A stretch of 64,000 nt of DNA from Streptomyces lacrimifluminis (GTDB taxonomy: Bacteria; Actinomycetota; Actinomycetes; Streptomycetales; Streptomycetaceae), in the NCBI RefSeq assembly GCF_014646095.1, contig NZ_BMMU01000004.1, positions 432,453 through 496,452 of the forward strand, in the 5' to 3' direction. Under the pieces are notes generated by a model that searched no databases, was not told where the DNA came from, and saw only the letters and a list, made by a program, of their open reading frames with translations. The translations under genes were made by a program, and so were the position numbers. Positions 50,022 through 59,371 of this stretch are shown in pieces (within the stretch, counting starts at the first letter, position 1; each line of letters opens with the position of its first letter).

Positions 50022-52424
50022 TCACTCCGTGCGCAGTGCCGTCGCCGTACGCACCCTCGCCGCCCAGCCCGCCGGGAGCAGCGCGCCCAGCATCGCGATG
50101 GCGACCCCGGCCAGTCCCAGGAGCAGCAGTTGCCACGGCACGTACACGTCGAGGACGGACGGCGGTAGCTCGGTACCCGCCGCATGGCCCATCACCGGCA
50201 GTACGAAGCCGTGCAGCGCGAAGCCTGCGGGTACGCCGATCAGGCCGCCGAGCACGCCGATCCCGGCCACCGAGGCGAGGACGAGGCTCACCGTCTGGCG
50301 TGGTGACATGCCCAGCGCCTTGCAGACGCCGAGGTCGTGGACGCGCTCCCGGGTGTCCAGGACGACGGAGTTGAGGACGCCGAGGCCGGCCACGGAGACC
50401 AGCATGAGGGTGAGGAGTGCCGCCATCGACTCCAGGACGATGATGAAGTTGTCCTGCTCCGAAGGGGCGTTGGCCATGGCGTCGCCGCCCAACGGCCGCA
50501 CCGCGTCGGCGAGTTTCGCGGCGTACTCGGCGGGAGAGACGCCCGGCTTCACCTCGACGAGGAACATCCGGGGCTGGGCCGAGGGGAAGTCGGCGGTGTT
50601 CCCGTGGATCGCCATGCCGCCGTCCGACGTGTCGAAGGCCTCGCCGACGATGCGCAGGGTGCGGGTGTCCCCCTCGTAGGTCACCCGCACGGTGTCGCCG
50701 ATCTCGGTGCCGGTGCGTTCCAGAAAACCGGAGCCCACCACGGTCTGCCCGGCCCCGTCGAGCCAGTGTCCGGAGATCATCTCGTAGCTGCCGGCCCGGG
50801 AGTCCCCCTGGTAGAGGGCGACCGGTACCGAGCCGGTGACGCCGGCCACGGTGGCGTCGTTCCGGGTCATGGCGTAGTACGAGGCAGTACCTTCCTGCGC
50901 CTCGACGGCGGCGCGTATGCGTTCCGGATCGGCGGCCGGGGCCTCGGACCTGCCCGCACCCTCTTGCCGCACAGGTCCACCGGGGCCGGTCCCCGGTCCG
51001 CCGCCGCCGAACACAGTGACCGCGGCGCGCTCCTCGGGATCGGCGGCGGCACCGACCGCCGTCAGGGACGCGGTCAGCCCCACCGCGAAGGTCGCCGCGA
51101 CGGTGCCGAAGGCCACCGCGAGCAGCATCGCGGCCGTGCGCACCGGGTGCGCGAAGGGGCTCGCGAGGCCGTACGTCACCGCTCTGGGCAGCGGCAGCCG
51201 TCCCGCCGCCCGGTGCGCCCACTGGCCACGCCCCGTGCGCGGGGCCCGGCCCACCGCGATGGCCTCGACCGTGCTCAGCCGTCCTGCGCGCAGCGCGGGC
51301 ACCAGCGCGGCGAGCCCGACGACCAGCAGCCCGGCGGCCGGCACCACGATGTCCACCCACCACGTCACGCCCAGCGTGGCGGCGCCGTACGCCTGCTCGG
51401 TGTCGTCGAGGAGGGGGACGGCCAGCAGGTTGCCGAGGACGACGCCGAGCGCGATACCGACGGCGGCCGGGATCAACGCCTGGGCGACATAGGCGCGTAC
51501 GACCTCGCGCGGGGTGAAGCCGATGGCCTTGAGGATGCCGATCCTGCGCAGGCTGGAGCCGACCGCGCCGCTGGTCACACTGGAGACGATGATCACCGAC
51601 ATCACGATGCCGAGAACACCGAACGCGATGAGGAAGGGGATGGTCGGCGCCGCGCCCTCGTCGGCGTCGCGCTTGGTCTCCAGATAGGACTGGCTGCCCA
51701 GCAGCGCACCGGACGGCACGGCCGCGCCGAGCCGCTCACGGTTGGCGGTGAGTTCCTTCTCCGTCGCGGCCGAGTCGAAGCGGTACAGCATCTGGTTGGT
51801 GAGCGGGGCCTCCTTCGACGCCAGTGCCCTGGCCTGGGCGGGGGTCGTCCAGACGTCGGCGGTCCTGCTGACCGACAGGGCGAAGCCGACGATCGTCAGG
51901 GTGGGGCTGTCGGCGGCGTCCGAGGTCCGGAGTGTGGAGCCGAGCCCGAGGTTGGGGCCGGAGAACGACGAGTTCAGCACGATCTCACCCGGTTTCGCCG
52001 CCCAGCGTCCGGACTTGAGGTCCAGATCGTCCACGTCGGCCTGCGGACCGGACCGTCCGACGAGCGTCAGCGTCGGCAGGTGGCCGCCCCCCGCGTCCAC
52101 CGGCTTGATCGTCGTGGCGGGGTACGGTCCCGCGCTCGCGGTGACACCCGCCTCCTCCCCGGTGGCCGCCAGTTGCTCCGTGCTCGCCCTGGCCCGGTCG
52201 AACTGGACGGTCAGATGCGCGCCGTGCTGCTGCGCGAAGGCGTGGTCGAAGGGCGCGTTCGAGGCGACGATCAGCGACCCGGCGACCACCGCCGAGGCCA
52301 CGGCCATCATCGTGGCGATGGCGATCACCACGGTCTGCACCCGGCGGCGCCCCACTCCCGACCGTACGACCCGGCCGAGCGCACCTCCCATGCCGAAACC
52401 GAAGCCGGCGCCGAATCCGTTCAC
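50022..52424 (-). CDS. ABC exporter permease, FtsX/MacB type
   Basis: An 800-aa membrane protein with two FtsX units. Seen: N-terminal helix VQTVVIAIATMMAVASAVVAGSLIV, an extracellular domain, TM bundle (FLIAFGVLGIVMSVIIVSSVTSG, LRRIGILKAIGFTPREVVRAYVAQALIPAAVGIALG), a second extracellular domain, and MAALLTLMLVSVAGLGVLNSVVLDTRERVHDLGVCKALGMSPRQ with the final TMs. GTG start at 52424 overlaps the ATPase stop (GTGA), so the pair is translated together. Probably part of an antimicrobial-peptide or lipid export system sensed by the nearby two-component pair. Confidence 0.85.
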   Translation of the reverse strand: MNGFGAGFGFGMGGALGRVVRSGVGRRRVQTVVIAIATMMAVASAVVAGSLIVASNAPFDHAFAQQHGAHLTVQFDRARASTEQLAATGEEAGVTASAGPYPATTIKPVDAGGGHLPTLTLVGRSGPQADVDDLDLKSGRWAAKPGEIVLNSSFSGPNLGLGSTLRTSDAADSPTLTIVGFALSVSRTADVWTTPAQARALASKEAPLTNQMLYRFDSAATEKELTANRERLGAAVPSGALLGSQSYLETKRDADEGAAPTIPFLIAFGVLGIVMSVIIVSSVTSGAVGSSLRRIGILKAIGFTPREVVRAYVAQALIPAAVGIALGVVLGNLLAVPLLDDTEQAYGAATLGVTWWVDIVVPAAGLLVVGLAALVPALRAGRLSTVEAIAVGRAPRTGRGQWAHRAAGRLPLPRAVTYGLASPFAHPVRTAAMLLAVAFGTVAATFAVGLTASLTAVGAAADPEERAAVTVFGGGGPGTGPGGPVRQEGAGRSEAPAADPERIRAAVEAQEGTASYYAMTRNDATVAGVTGSVPVALYQGDSRAGSYEMISGHWLDGAGQTVVGSGFLERTGTEIGDTVRVTYEGDTRTLRIVGEAFDTSDGGMAIHGNTADFPSAQPRMFLVEVKPGVSPAEYAAKLADAVRPLGGDAMANAPSEQDNFIIVLESMAALLTLMLVSVAGLGVLNSVVLDTRERVHDLGVCKALGMSPRQTVSLVLASVAGIGVLGGLIGVPAGFALHGFVLPVMGHAAGTELPPSVLDVYVPWQLLLLGLAGVAIAMLGALLPAGWAARVRTATALRTE

Positions 52425-53113
52425 CGGGCCGCCCCCGCCCGGGTGTCGAGGGCGAGGTGACCGTCGACGAGGTGGATCGTCCGGCTCGCACACGCCTCGG
52501 CGAGCGCCAGGTCGTGTGTGACCAGCACGATGGTCTGCCCGCCACGGTGCAGCTCGACCAGCAGCTCCCGTACGTCCTCGCCCGAGGCGGTGTCGAGGGC
52601 GCCGGTCGGCTCGTCGGCGAGCAGCAGGGCGGGGCGGTTGACCAGGGCCCGGGCCACCGCGACGCGCTGGCGTTCGCCGCCGGAGAGCCGGCCCGGACAG
52701 GCGCGGGCGTGCTTCTGGATGCCGAGCAGCTCCATCAGTTCCCCGGCGCGGGCCGCCGTCTCGCGCCGTGCGGTTCCGGTCAGTTGGGCGGGGAGCTGGA
52801 TGTTGTCGGTGACGGTGAGGTCGTCGAGGAGGTTGAAGAACTGGAAGACCATACCGATCTGTTCGCGGCGGAACCGGGCCAACGCGTGCTCGGTCAGGTC
52901 GTCGAGCCGTCGGCCGGCCACGGACACGGTGCCCTCGGTCGCCCGGTCAAGGCCCGCGACGAGGTTCAGCAGGGTGGACTTGCCGCTGCCGGAGGGGCCG
53001 GTCACGGCGAGGGCCTCGCCCTGTTCGACGGAGAGCGTGAGCGGCCCCAGCGCGGGCCTGCCCGCACTTCCGTAGCGCTTGGCCACGTCCTCCAGTTGGA
53101 TCACCTGAGTCAT
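52421..53113 (-). CDS. ABC transporter ATP-binding protein (LolD/MacB type)
   Basis: A 230-aa ATPase. Seen: Walker A GPSGSGKST, Q-loop region, ABC signature LSGGERQRVAVARAL, Walker B PALLLADEPTGALD, and LVTHDLALAEA (H-switch). It drives the FtsX-type permease immediately downstream, to which it is coupled by GTGA. The ATG at 53113 begins MTQVIQLEDVAKRYG. Divergent from the histidine kinase. Confidence 0.93.
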   Translation of the reverse strand: MTQVIQLEDVAKRYGSAGRPALGPLTLSVEQGEALAVTGPSGSGKSTLLNLVAGLDRATEGTVSVAGRRLDDLTEHALARFRREQIGMVFQFFNLLDDLTVTDNIQLPAQLTGTARRETAARAGELMELLGIQKHARACPGRLSGGERQRVAVARALVNRPALLLADEPTGALDTASGEDVRELLVELHRGGQTIVLVTHDLALAEACASRTIHLVDGHLALDTRAGAAR

Positions 53114-53338
53114 GAACTCGCCTGTCCCTACGGTCGGTTCGAGCGGAAAGTTGTCCGGACCCGGTGAACGTAGGGGCGGGCGTCGCCCCGGCGCGTCGGC
53201 CGCAGCACCGACGTCCGGCCCTCCCCGCGGAGGATCCGCCCGTGGGGTCATCCCTGCGAAGTAGGCCTGACGAACGGCTTGTTGAGCTGTTCGGTGCGAA
53301 GGGGCGCGGGGCGGGACGACCGGCCGCACAATGTGCCG

Positions 53339-54781
53339 ATGGACACGACTCCGATGGAGACGACGCCGTTGGAGACGCCGAGGGAGACGGAGGACCGGCA
53401 CCGGCGCTCTTGGCACTGGCATCGGCACTGGCGTCAGCAACTGCGTGACGCGTTGCGGCCGGAGTCGAAACCCGCTCCGCTGTCGCGGCGGGCGGTACGC
53501 GTCGATCTGGCGCTGGCGGTCGTGCTGACCGTCGTCGCGCTGCTCGTCGCCGCGGCCTATCCCGGCGACGGCCCGGTGCGCTTCCTCCCGAAGACGGTGT
53601 ACGAGAGCGGCGGCGTGAGCGTGCGCGTGCCGGGGGCCGACGTCGTGCCGCCGACCCCGCCGCCCGTCCCGCCCGTACCCCGCCCGCCGGTCATGGAGGG
53701 CGAGGCGCCCCTCGCTCCCTGGCCCCTGGTCGTCCTGTCGGCGCTGCCGCTGCTGGCCAGGCGCCGGTACCCGCTCGCCGTGTTCGCGGTGGTACTGGCC
53801 GCGGCCGTGGCCATCGGCGACGAAGCCTCCTGGATCACTGTGCTGACCTGCGTCATCGGCGCCTACAGCGCTGTCATGCACAGCCGTTACCGGGTGGGGG
53901 CCATGGCCGCGATGGTCGTCGGCGCCGTCCTGGCCGGCCTCGCGTTCCAGCGGGCCGAGCCCCTGCTCCCCGGCTGGTCGAGTCCCGGCGTCGTGCTGCT
54001 GATCGCTGGGGTGCTGGCCGGCCTGGTCCGTTTCTGGCGGCGGCGACTCGCGGCCGGCCGGGACCGGTTCACACGGTTGCAACAGGCCCAGGAGGAGGCC
54101 ATGCGGCGGGCCGTGGCGGAGGAACGGGCCCGGATCGCCGCCGAGTTGCACGACGTGGTGACGCACAATGTGAGCGTGATGGTGATCCAGGCCGGCGCGG
54201 CACGCAAGGTGATGGACGTCGCGCCCGAACGGTCGAAGGAGGCGCTGCTCGCGGTCGAGGCCGGGGGCCGGGCCGCGATGGCCGAACTCCGGCATGTGAT
54301 GGGCCTGTTGACTGCCCCGGACACCGGCGGTCCCCAGGAGACACCCGCCGACGGTCTGGAGCCGCAGCCCGGCCTGGACCGGCTCGACGCCCTGACGGAA
54401 CGGGTGCGCGGCGCCGGGACCCCGGTCGTCGTCGCCGTGTCACTGCCGCCCGACCCCTTGCCGCCCGGGGTCGACCTGACGGCGTACCGCGTGGTGCAGG
54501 AGGCGCTGACCAACACGATCAGGCACGCGCCCGGCGCGGAGGCCTCCGTCCTGATCGGCTGGACCGACGACTGCCTCCAGATCGAGGTCGGCAACACGCG
54601 CGCCACCGCACCCAACTCCCCACCGCCGGAAGGCGACAGCAACGGAAAGGACAACGGGACCGGCCGCGGTCTTATCGGGCTGCGGGAACGGCTGGCGGTC
54701 TACGGCGGCGAGCTGACCGCCGGCCCCACCCTCGCCGGCGGCTACCGCATCACGGCCAGAGTCCCGTGGCGGACCCCGTGA
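53339..54781 (+). CDS. Sensor histidine kinase, HisKA_3/NarL type
   Basis: A 480-aa membrane kinase. N-terminal His/Trp/Arg-rich head (RHRRSWHWHRHW), about four or five transmembrane helices (residues ~60-230), the phosphoacceptor region AELHDVVTHNVSVMVIQAGAAR and an HATPase_c domain ending GRGLIGLRERLAVYGGEL. It autophosphorylates on His and passes phosphate to the downstream regulator. The ATG at 53339 is taken as start; the stop overlaps the regulator start (GTGA). Divergent from the ABC exporter genes, which it probably controls. Confidence 0.9.
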   Translation: MDTTPMETTPLETPRETEDRHRRSWHWHRHWRQQLRDALRPESKPAPLSRRAVRVDLALAVVLTVVALLVAAAYPGDGPVRFLPKTVYESGGVSVRVPGADVVPPTPPPVPPVPRPPVMEGEAPLAPWPLVVLSALPLLARRRYPLAVFAVVLAAAVAIGDEASWITVLTCVIGAYSAVMHSRYRVGAMAAMVVGAVLAGLAFQRAEPLLPGWSSPGVVLLIAGVLAGLVRFWRRRLAAGRDRFTRLQQAQEEAMRRAVAEERARIAAELHDVVTHNVSVMVIQAGAARKVMDVAPERSKEALLAVEAGGRAAMAELRHVMGLLTAPDTGGPQETPADGLEPQPGLDRLDALTERVRGAGTPVVVAVSLPPDPLPPGVDLTAYRVVQEALTNTIRHAPGAEASVLIGWTDDCLQIEVGNTRATAPNSPPPEGDSNGKDNGTGRGLIGLRERLAVYGGELTAGPTLAGGYRITARVPWRTP

Positions 54782-55500
54782 ACCAGCCCCGTCCACACCA
54801 GCCGCAGCGCCCGCCCCACCCACCGCTGCGTGCCGTCATCGCCGACGATCAGGCGCTGGTCCGTACGGGCTTCGGGATGATCCTGGCCGCCGACGGCATC
54901 GAGGTGACCGCCGAGGCGGCCGACGGGGCCGAGGCGGTGGCCGCCGTACGCCGTACCCGGCCCGATGTGGTCCTGATGGACATCAGGATGCCCGGCATGG
55001 ACGGCATCGAGGCCACGCGGCGGATCCTCGCCGACGACGCCCCGGAGGCCGGGCGGACCCGCGTCGTCATCCTCACCACCTACGACCTCGACCACTACGT
55101 CTACGCCGCCCTCACGGCAGGCGCCTGCGGCTTCCTCCTCAAGGACGTCACCCCCGAGCACCTGGTCGCCTCCGTACGCCTGGTCCAGTCCGGCGACGCC
55201 CTGCTCGCCCCCGCGATCACCCGCCGCCTGATCGAACGCTTCGCCCACCGCCAGGAGCCCGCGCGGGCCCCCGCCCGGCACGCCGACCTGTCGGGTCTGA
55301 CACCCCGTGAACTGGAGGTCCTGCGCCTGATGGCGACGGGCCTGAGCAACGCCGAGCTGGCGGAACGTCTGTTCCTGAGCCCGACCACGGTCAAGACGCA
55401 CGTCGGCCGCATCCTGTCGAAACTGGAGCTGCGCGACCGGGTCCAGGCGGTCGTACTGGCCTACGAGACGGGCCTGATCGCCCCCGGTACCGAGCCCTGA
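54778..55500 (+). CDS. NarL/FixJ-family response regulator
   Basis: A 240-aa regulator. Seen: receiver domain AVIADDQALVRTGFGMIL, phosphoacceptor Asp in DVVLMDIRMPGMDG, LTTYDLDHYVYAALTAGACGFLLKD, then a LuxR HTH (LTPRELEVLRLMATGLSNAELAERLFLSPTTVKTHVGRILSKL). Coupled to the kinase by GTGA overlap at 54778, preferred to the in-frame GTG at 54766. DNA target unknown, probably the divergent ABC exporter promoter. Confidence 0.9.
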   Translation: MNQPRPHQPQRPPHPPLRAVIADDQALVRTGFGMILAADGIEVTAEAADGAEAVAAVRRTRPDVVLMDIRMPGMDGIEATRRILADDAPEAGRTRVVILTTYDLDHYVYAALTAGACGFLLKDVTPEHLVASVRLVQSGDALLAPAITRRLIERFAHRQEPARAPARHADLSGLTPRELEVLRLMATGLSNAELAERLFLSPTTVKTHVGRILSKLELRDRVQAVVLAYETGLIAPGTEP

Positions 55501-55599
55501 GCGCCGAGGGACTGTCAACTCTTCACACAGCCGACCCCTGTTGATGTTGCTCTTGCTGCACACTCCTAGCTGACGCATCCCCTGGACAGCGGAGAGGTC

Positions 55600-55806
55600 A
55601 TGTTGCAGATCAACACGAGCAAGGTGAGCCGCTGGGACCAGCACGGGCGGGAACACATCGTCCACGTCACGCGCACCGGGGCACAGCGCCTCATGAACTG
55701 CGACACGTGCGGCTGGCGCAAGAAGGTGCAGTTCCTGCCCTGGCTGAAGGCGGAGGAACACCTCGCCGAGGAGCACCAGGCAACGGTGGACCCGACGGCG
55801 GGCTAG
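55600..55806 (+). CDS. Small Cys/His-rich protein (68 aa)
   Basis: A 68-aa protein with a possible zinc site: CDTCGWRKKVQFLPWLKAEEHLAEEH, i.e. CxxC followed by two His five residues apart (HLAEEH). The N-terminus is MLQINTSKVSRWDQHGREHIVHVTRTGAQ. It resembles small zinc-binding proteins conserved in Streptomyces, of unknown function. GGAGAGG is a good ribosome site before the ATG. It stands alone and is followed by a strong hairpin. Confidence 0.75.
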   Translation: MLQINTSKVSRWDQHGREHIVHVTRTGAQRLMNCDTCGWRKKVQFLPWLKAEEHLAEEHQATVDPTAG

Positions 55807-55811
55807 AACGC

Positions 55812-55849
55812 CAAGTGGCCCCGGAGTCACAGGACTCCGGGGCCACTTG
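55812..55849. terminator. Perfect 17-bp hairpin
   Basis: CAAGTGGCCCCGGAGTC (55812-55828), loop ACAG, then the exact complement at 55833-55849. It lies 5 bp after the stop of the small gene and about 110 bp past the glyS stop, so it can work on both strands. Confidence 0.8.
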
Positions 55850-55860
55850 TCAGCCCGTCC

Positions 55861-55945
55861 GGGGGTCCCCCCTCTGGGGGAGCTTGAGGACGGGGCCGTT
55901 CAGGCCGAAGCGGGGGCCTGGGGGCGGCAGCCCCCAGAACGGCAG
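55861..55945. repeat. G/C-rich intergenic element with nested hairpins
   Basis: Contains GGGGGTCCCCCCTCTGGGGGAGCTTGAGG and then GGGGGCCTGGGGGCGGCAGCCCCCAG. Segments of this kind are, in my memory, common near gene ends in Streptomyces. There is no second copy in the window to confirm it. Confidence 0.45.
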
Positions 55946-55959
55946 CAGGTCAGCAGGAC

Positions 55960-57342
55960 CTAGCAGCCAACGAGACGCTGAGCCAAGTACCCCTCGATCT
56001 GGTCCAGCGACACGCGCTCCTGCTTCATCGTGTCCCGTTCACGAACCGTGACCGCGTTGTCGTCGAGCGTGTCGAAGTCGACCGTCACGCAGAACGGCGT
56101 ACCGATCTCGTCCTGGCGCCGGTAGCGGCGGCCGATCGCGCCCGCGTCGTCGAACTCGATGTTCCAGTTCTGGCGCAGGGCGGTGGCCAGACCCTTGGCC
56201 TTCGGGGACAGCTCGGGGTTGCGGGACAGCGGCAGGACCGCGACCTTGACCGGCGCCAGGCGCGGGTCGAGGCGGAGCACCGTGCGCTTCTCCATCTTGC
56301 CCTTGGCGTTGGGCGCCTCGTCCTCGATGTACGCGTCGAGGAGGAACGCCAGCATCGCGCGGCCGACACCGGCGGCGGGCTCGATGACGTACGGCGTCCA
56401 GCGCTCGCCGGCCTCCTGGTCGAAGAAGGAGAGGTCCTGGCCGGAGGCCTTGGAGTGGGCCGTGAGGTCGTAGTCCGTGCGGTTGGCGACGCCCTCCAGC
56501 TCACCCCACTCGTTGCCGCCGAACTGGAAGCGGTACTCGATGTCGGCGGTGCGCTTGGAGTAGTGCGAGAGCTTCTCGGCCGGGTGGTCGTACCAGCGCA
56601 TGTTCTCCTCGCGGAGACCGAGGCCGGTGTACCAGTTCCAGCGCTCCTGCATCCAGTACTCCTGCCACTTCTCGTCCTCGCCCGGCTTGACGAAGAACTC
56701 CATCTCCATCTGCTCGAACTCACGGGTGCGGAAGATGAAGTTGCCGGGCGTGATCTCGTTGCGGAACGACTTGCCCATCTGGGCGATGCCGAACGGCGGC
56801 TTGCGGCGCGAAGTGGTCTGCACCTGGGAGAAGTTGGTGAAGATGCCCTGGGCGGTCTCGGGGCGCAGGTAGGCGACCGAACCGGAGTCCTGGGTCGGGC
56901 CGAGGTGCGTCGACAGCAGACCGGAGAACTGCTTGGGCTCGGTGAACTGGCCCTTGTTGCCGCAGTTGGGGCAGTTGATGTCGGCGAGGCCGTTCTCCGG
57001 GAGGCGGTGGTGCTTCGCCTCGTAGGCCTCCTCCAGGTGGTCGGCGCGGTAGCGCTTGTGACAGGAGGTGCACTCGGTGAGCGGGTCGGAGAAGGTGGCG
57101 ACGTGGCCGGAGGCCACCCAGACCTCGGAGGCCAGGATGACGGACGAGTCGATACCGACGACGTCCTCGCGCGACGTCACCATGTAGCGCCACCACTGAC
57201 GCTTGAGGTTCTCCTTGAGCTCGACACCCAGCGGTCCGTAGTCCCAGGCGGCGCGCTGACCGCCGTAGATCTCACTGCACGGGAATACGAAGCCACGGCG
57301 CTTGCTCAGGCTGACGATGGTGTCGATCTTGTCGGCGGCCAC
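55960..57342 (-). CDS. glyS: Glycyl-tRNA synthetase
   Basis: A 460-aa class II synthetase of the homodimeric type, charging tRNA-Gly. Seen: [36 protein letters not shown] (motif 1 area), a zinc-type insert ([15 protein letters not shown] ... CPNCGNKG), [14 protein letters not shown] (motif 2 loop), and C-terminal anticodon domain ([22 protein letters not shown]). Full length; ATG at 57342. Shares its upstream region with the zinc-uptake operon. Confidence 0.96.
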   Translation of the reverse strand: MAADKIDTIVSLSKRRGFVFPCSEIYGGQRAAWDYGPLGVELKENLKRQWWRYMVTSREDVVGIDSSVILASEVWVASGHVATFSDPLTECTSCHKRYRADHLEEAYEAKHHRLPENGLADINCPNCGNKGQFTEPKQFSGLLSTHLGPTQDSGSVAYLRPETAQGIFTNFSQVQTTSRRKPPFGIAQMGKSFRNEITPGNFIFRTREFEQMEMEFFVKPGEDEKWQEYWMQERWNWYTGLGLREENMRWYDHPAEKLSHYSKRTADIEYRFQFGGNEWGELEGVANRTDYDLTAHSKASGQDLSFFDQEAGERWTPYVIEPAAGVGRAMLAFLLDAYIEDEAPNAKGKMEKRTVLRLDPRLAPVKVAVLPLSRNPELSPKAKGLATALRQNWNIEFDDAGAIGRRYRRQDEIGTPFCVTVDFDTLDDNAVTVRERDTMKQERVSLDQIEGYLAQRLVGC

Positions 57343-57548
57343 GGTGCTCTCTTCATTACGACGATTAAGACGACGGGCGATGAAGCGGACGCGCTCCGTA
57401 CGGGCGGAGGCGGACGCGCTTCAGAGCGAATGACTCAGGTTACCGGCGGGGCCCGCCCCCCAATCAAATCGGTTCCGGTAGCGGGCCGTGCGGGTGCCCC
57501 CGCCACTACCACGCGCCGTGCCCGACGGGCGCCCAAAAAACCCGCTTG

Positions 57549-57586
57549 TTGACAATCGTTTCCAGAATCATTGAAAATGACTGTCA
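57549..57586 (+). promoter_or_regulatory. znuA promoter with two Zur-like boxes
   Basis: TGACAATCGTTTCCA (57550-57564) and TGAAAATGACTGTCA (57572-57586) resemble the Streptomyces Zur box TGAAAATGATTTTCA, 11 and 13 of 15 bases. TTGACA at 57549-57554 is a -35 candidate. The second box ends at the predicted start codon, so Zur binding would block transcription in zinc excess. Confidence 0.7.
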
Positions 57587-58557
57587 TGAACGTACGACGA
57601 CTCATATCGGGCACCGCGATCGCGGCGGCCACCGCGCTCGGCCTCGGCGCCCTGTCCGCCTGTTCCTCGGATTCGAACGCCTCCGACCGGAACATCACCG
57701 GGCAGCTCGACGTCGTGGCGTCGTTCTATCCGATGCAGTACCTCGCCGAGCAGATAGGCGGCAGGCATGTCTCCATCAGCACGCTGACCGAGCCCGGCCA
57801 GGAGCCGCACGACCTGGAGATCAGCGCCAAGCAGACCGTGGACCTGCAGAAGGCCGACGCGGTCCTGTACCTCAAGGGCCTCCAGCCCGCCGTCGACGAG
57901 GCGGTGGCGCAGTCCGAGGCGAAGACGAAGATCGACGCGGCGACCCTCACCACCCTTGAGGACCACGGCAGCACCGAGCACAGCCACGAGGGCGAGGAGC
58001 CCGCCGAGGAAGCGCACTCCGACGAGGAGGCCTCCGCCCTCGACCCGCACGTCTGGCTCGACCCGGTGAAGTACGCCGAGATCGCCGGCGGTGTGTCCGC
58101 CGCCCTCCAGAAGGCGGACCCGGCCAACGCGGCGGAATACGAGAAGAACACCACGGCGTTGACCGCGAAGCTGACCTCGCTCAACACCTCGTTCGAGGAC
58201 GGCCTGAAGAACACCGCCACGAAGGTGTTCTTCACCAACCACGCGGCCTTCGGCTACCTCGCCGAGCGCTACGGCCTGACCCAGGAGGCCATCACCGGCG
58301 TGGACCCGGAGAGCGAGCCGAGTGCCGCGCGGATGAAGGAGCTCCAGCAGGAGGCGAAGGCGGACGGAGTGACCACCGTCTTCTACGAGACACTGGTCTC
58401 CGACAAGACCGCGAAGACCCTCGCCAAGGACGCGAACCTCAGGACGGACGTTCTCGATCCGCTGGAGGGCATCACCGAGAAGTCCCGGGGCACCGACTAC
58501 ATCACGGTCATGGAAGCCAACCTCAAGGCGCTGCAGACGGCTCTGGGCGCCAAGTAA
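57586..58557 (+). CDS. znuA: Zinc ABC transporter substrate-binding lipoprotein
   Basis: A 323-aa lipoprotein. Seen: signal MNVRRLISGTAIAAATALG with lipobox LSAC, then the cluster A-I fold (VVASFYPMQYLAEQIGGRHV, TLTEPGQEPHDLEIS), a histidine/acidic loop DHGSTEHSHEGEEPAEEAHSDEE, DPHVWLDPV, FFTNHAAFGYLAERYGL and a final Asp in GTDYITVMEANL. It captures Zn2+ outside the cell. I start at ATG 57586; earlier in-frame starts (57571, 57577) fall inside the promoter. First gene of the operon, 28 bp from znuC. Confidence 0.92.
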   Translation: MNVRRLISGTAIAAATALGLGALSACSSDSNASDRNITGQLDVVASFYPMQYLAEQIGGRHVSISTLTEPGQEPHDLEISAKQTVDLQKADAVLYLKGLQPAVDEAVAQSEAKTKIDAATLTTLEDHGSTEHSHEGEEPAEEAHSDEEASALDPHVWLDPVKYAEIAGGVSAALQKADPANAAEYEKNTTALTAKLTSLNTSFEDGLKNTATKVFFTNHAAFGYLAERYGLTQEAITGVDPESEPSAARMKELQQEAKADGVTTVFYETLVSDKTAKTLAKDANLRTDVLDPLEGITEKSRGTDYITVMEANLKALQTALGAK

Positions 58558-58585
58558 CGCCAGTGACACAGCGGAGGTACCACGC

Positions 58586-59371
58586 ATGAGCAGCGAGCCG
58601 GGCAGGCCCGAACCGGTCATTTCCCTGCGCGGTGTTCGCGCGGAGCTGGGCTCGCGCCCGGTCCTGCGGGGCATCGACCTCACCGTGGGCCACGGTGAGG
58701 TCGTCGCGCTGCTCGGCGCCAACGGCTCGGGAAAGTCGACCGCGATCCGCACGGTCATCGGCCAAGTCCCGGTCAGCGCGGGCGAGATCGAGCTGTTCGG
58801 TGTCCCCCGGCGTCGCTTCGACGACTGGCGGCGCGTGGGCTACGTACCGCAGCGGACGACCGCGGCCGGTGGCGTGCCCGCGACGATCACCGAGGTCGTC
58901 GCGTCGGGCCGGCTCTCCCGTGCCCGCTTCGGCATGCTGCGCAAGGCCGACCACGTGGCCGTACAGCGGGCCATCGCTCTCGTGGGGCTGGCGGACCGCG
59001 CGAAGGACTCGGTGAACGCGCTGTCGGGCGGTCAGCACCAGCGCGTACTGATCGCCCGCGCCCTCGCCGCCGAACCCGAGCTGCTGATCATGGACGAGCC
59101 GATGGCGGGCGTCGACCTGGCGAGCCAGGAGGTGCTGGCCCGGACGCTGCGGGAGCAGGTCGCGGCCGGTACGACGGTGCTGCTCGTCCTGCACGAACTC
59201 GGACCGCTGGAACCGCTGATCGACCGGGCCGTCGTCCTGCGCGACGGGTGCGTGACGCACGACGGGCCGCCCCCCAAGGCGGTCGGACAGCACGCCCTGC
59301 CCGGCCACGACCACGTACACCCGCACGCGGCTCACGACGCCGAACCGATCCGGACGGGACTGCTGAGCTGA
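58586..59371 (+). CDS. znuC: Zinc ABC transporter ATP-binding protein
   Basis: A 261-aa ATPase. Seen: Walker A GANGSGKST, ABC signature LSGGQHQRVLIARAL, Walker B LLIMDEPMAGVD, and VLHELGPLE. His-rich C-terminus (GHDHVHPHAAHD) may bind metal. Its stop overlaps the znuB ATG (TGATG). Confidence 0.93.
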   Translation: MSSEPGRPEPVISLRGVRAELGSRPVLRGIDLTVGHGEVVALLGANGSGKSTAIRTVIGQVPVSAGEIELFGVPRRRFDDWRRVGYVPQRTTAAGGVPATITEVVASGRLSRARFGMLRKADHVAVQRAIALVGLADRAKDSVNALSGGQHQRVLIARALAAEPELLIMDEPMAGVDLASQEVLARTLREQVAAGTTVLLVLHELGPLEPLIDRAVVLRDGCVTHDGPPPKAVGQHALPGHDHVHPHAAHDAEPIRTGLLS

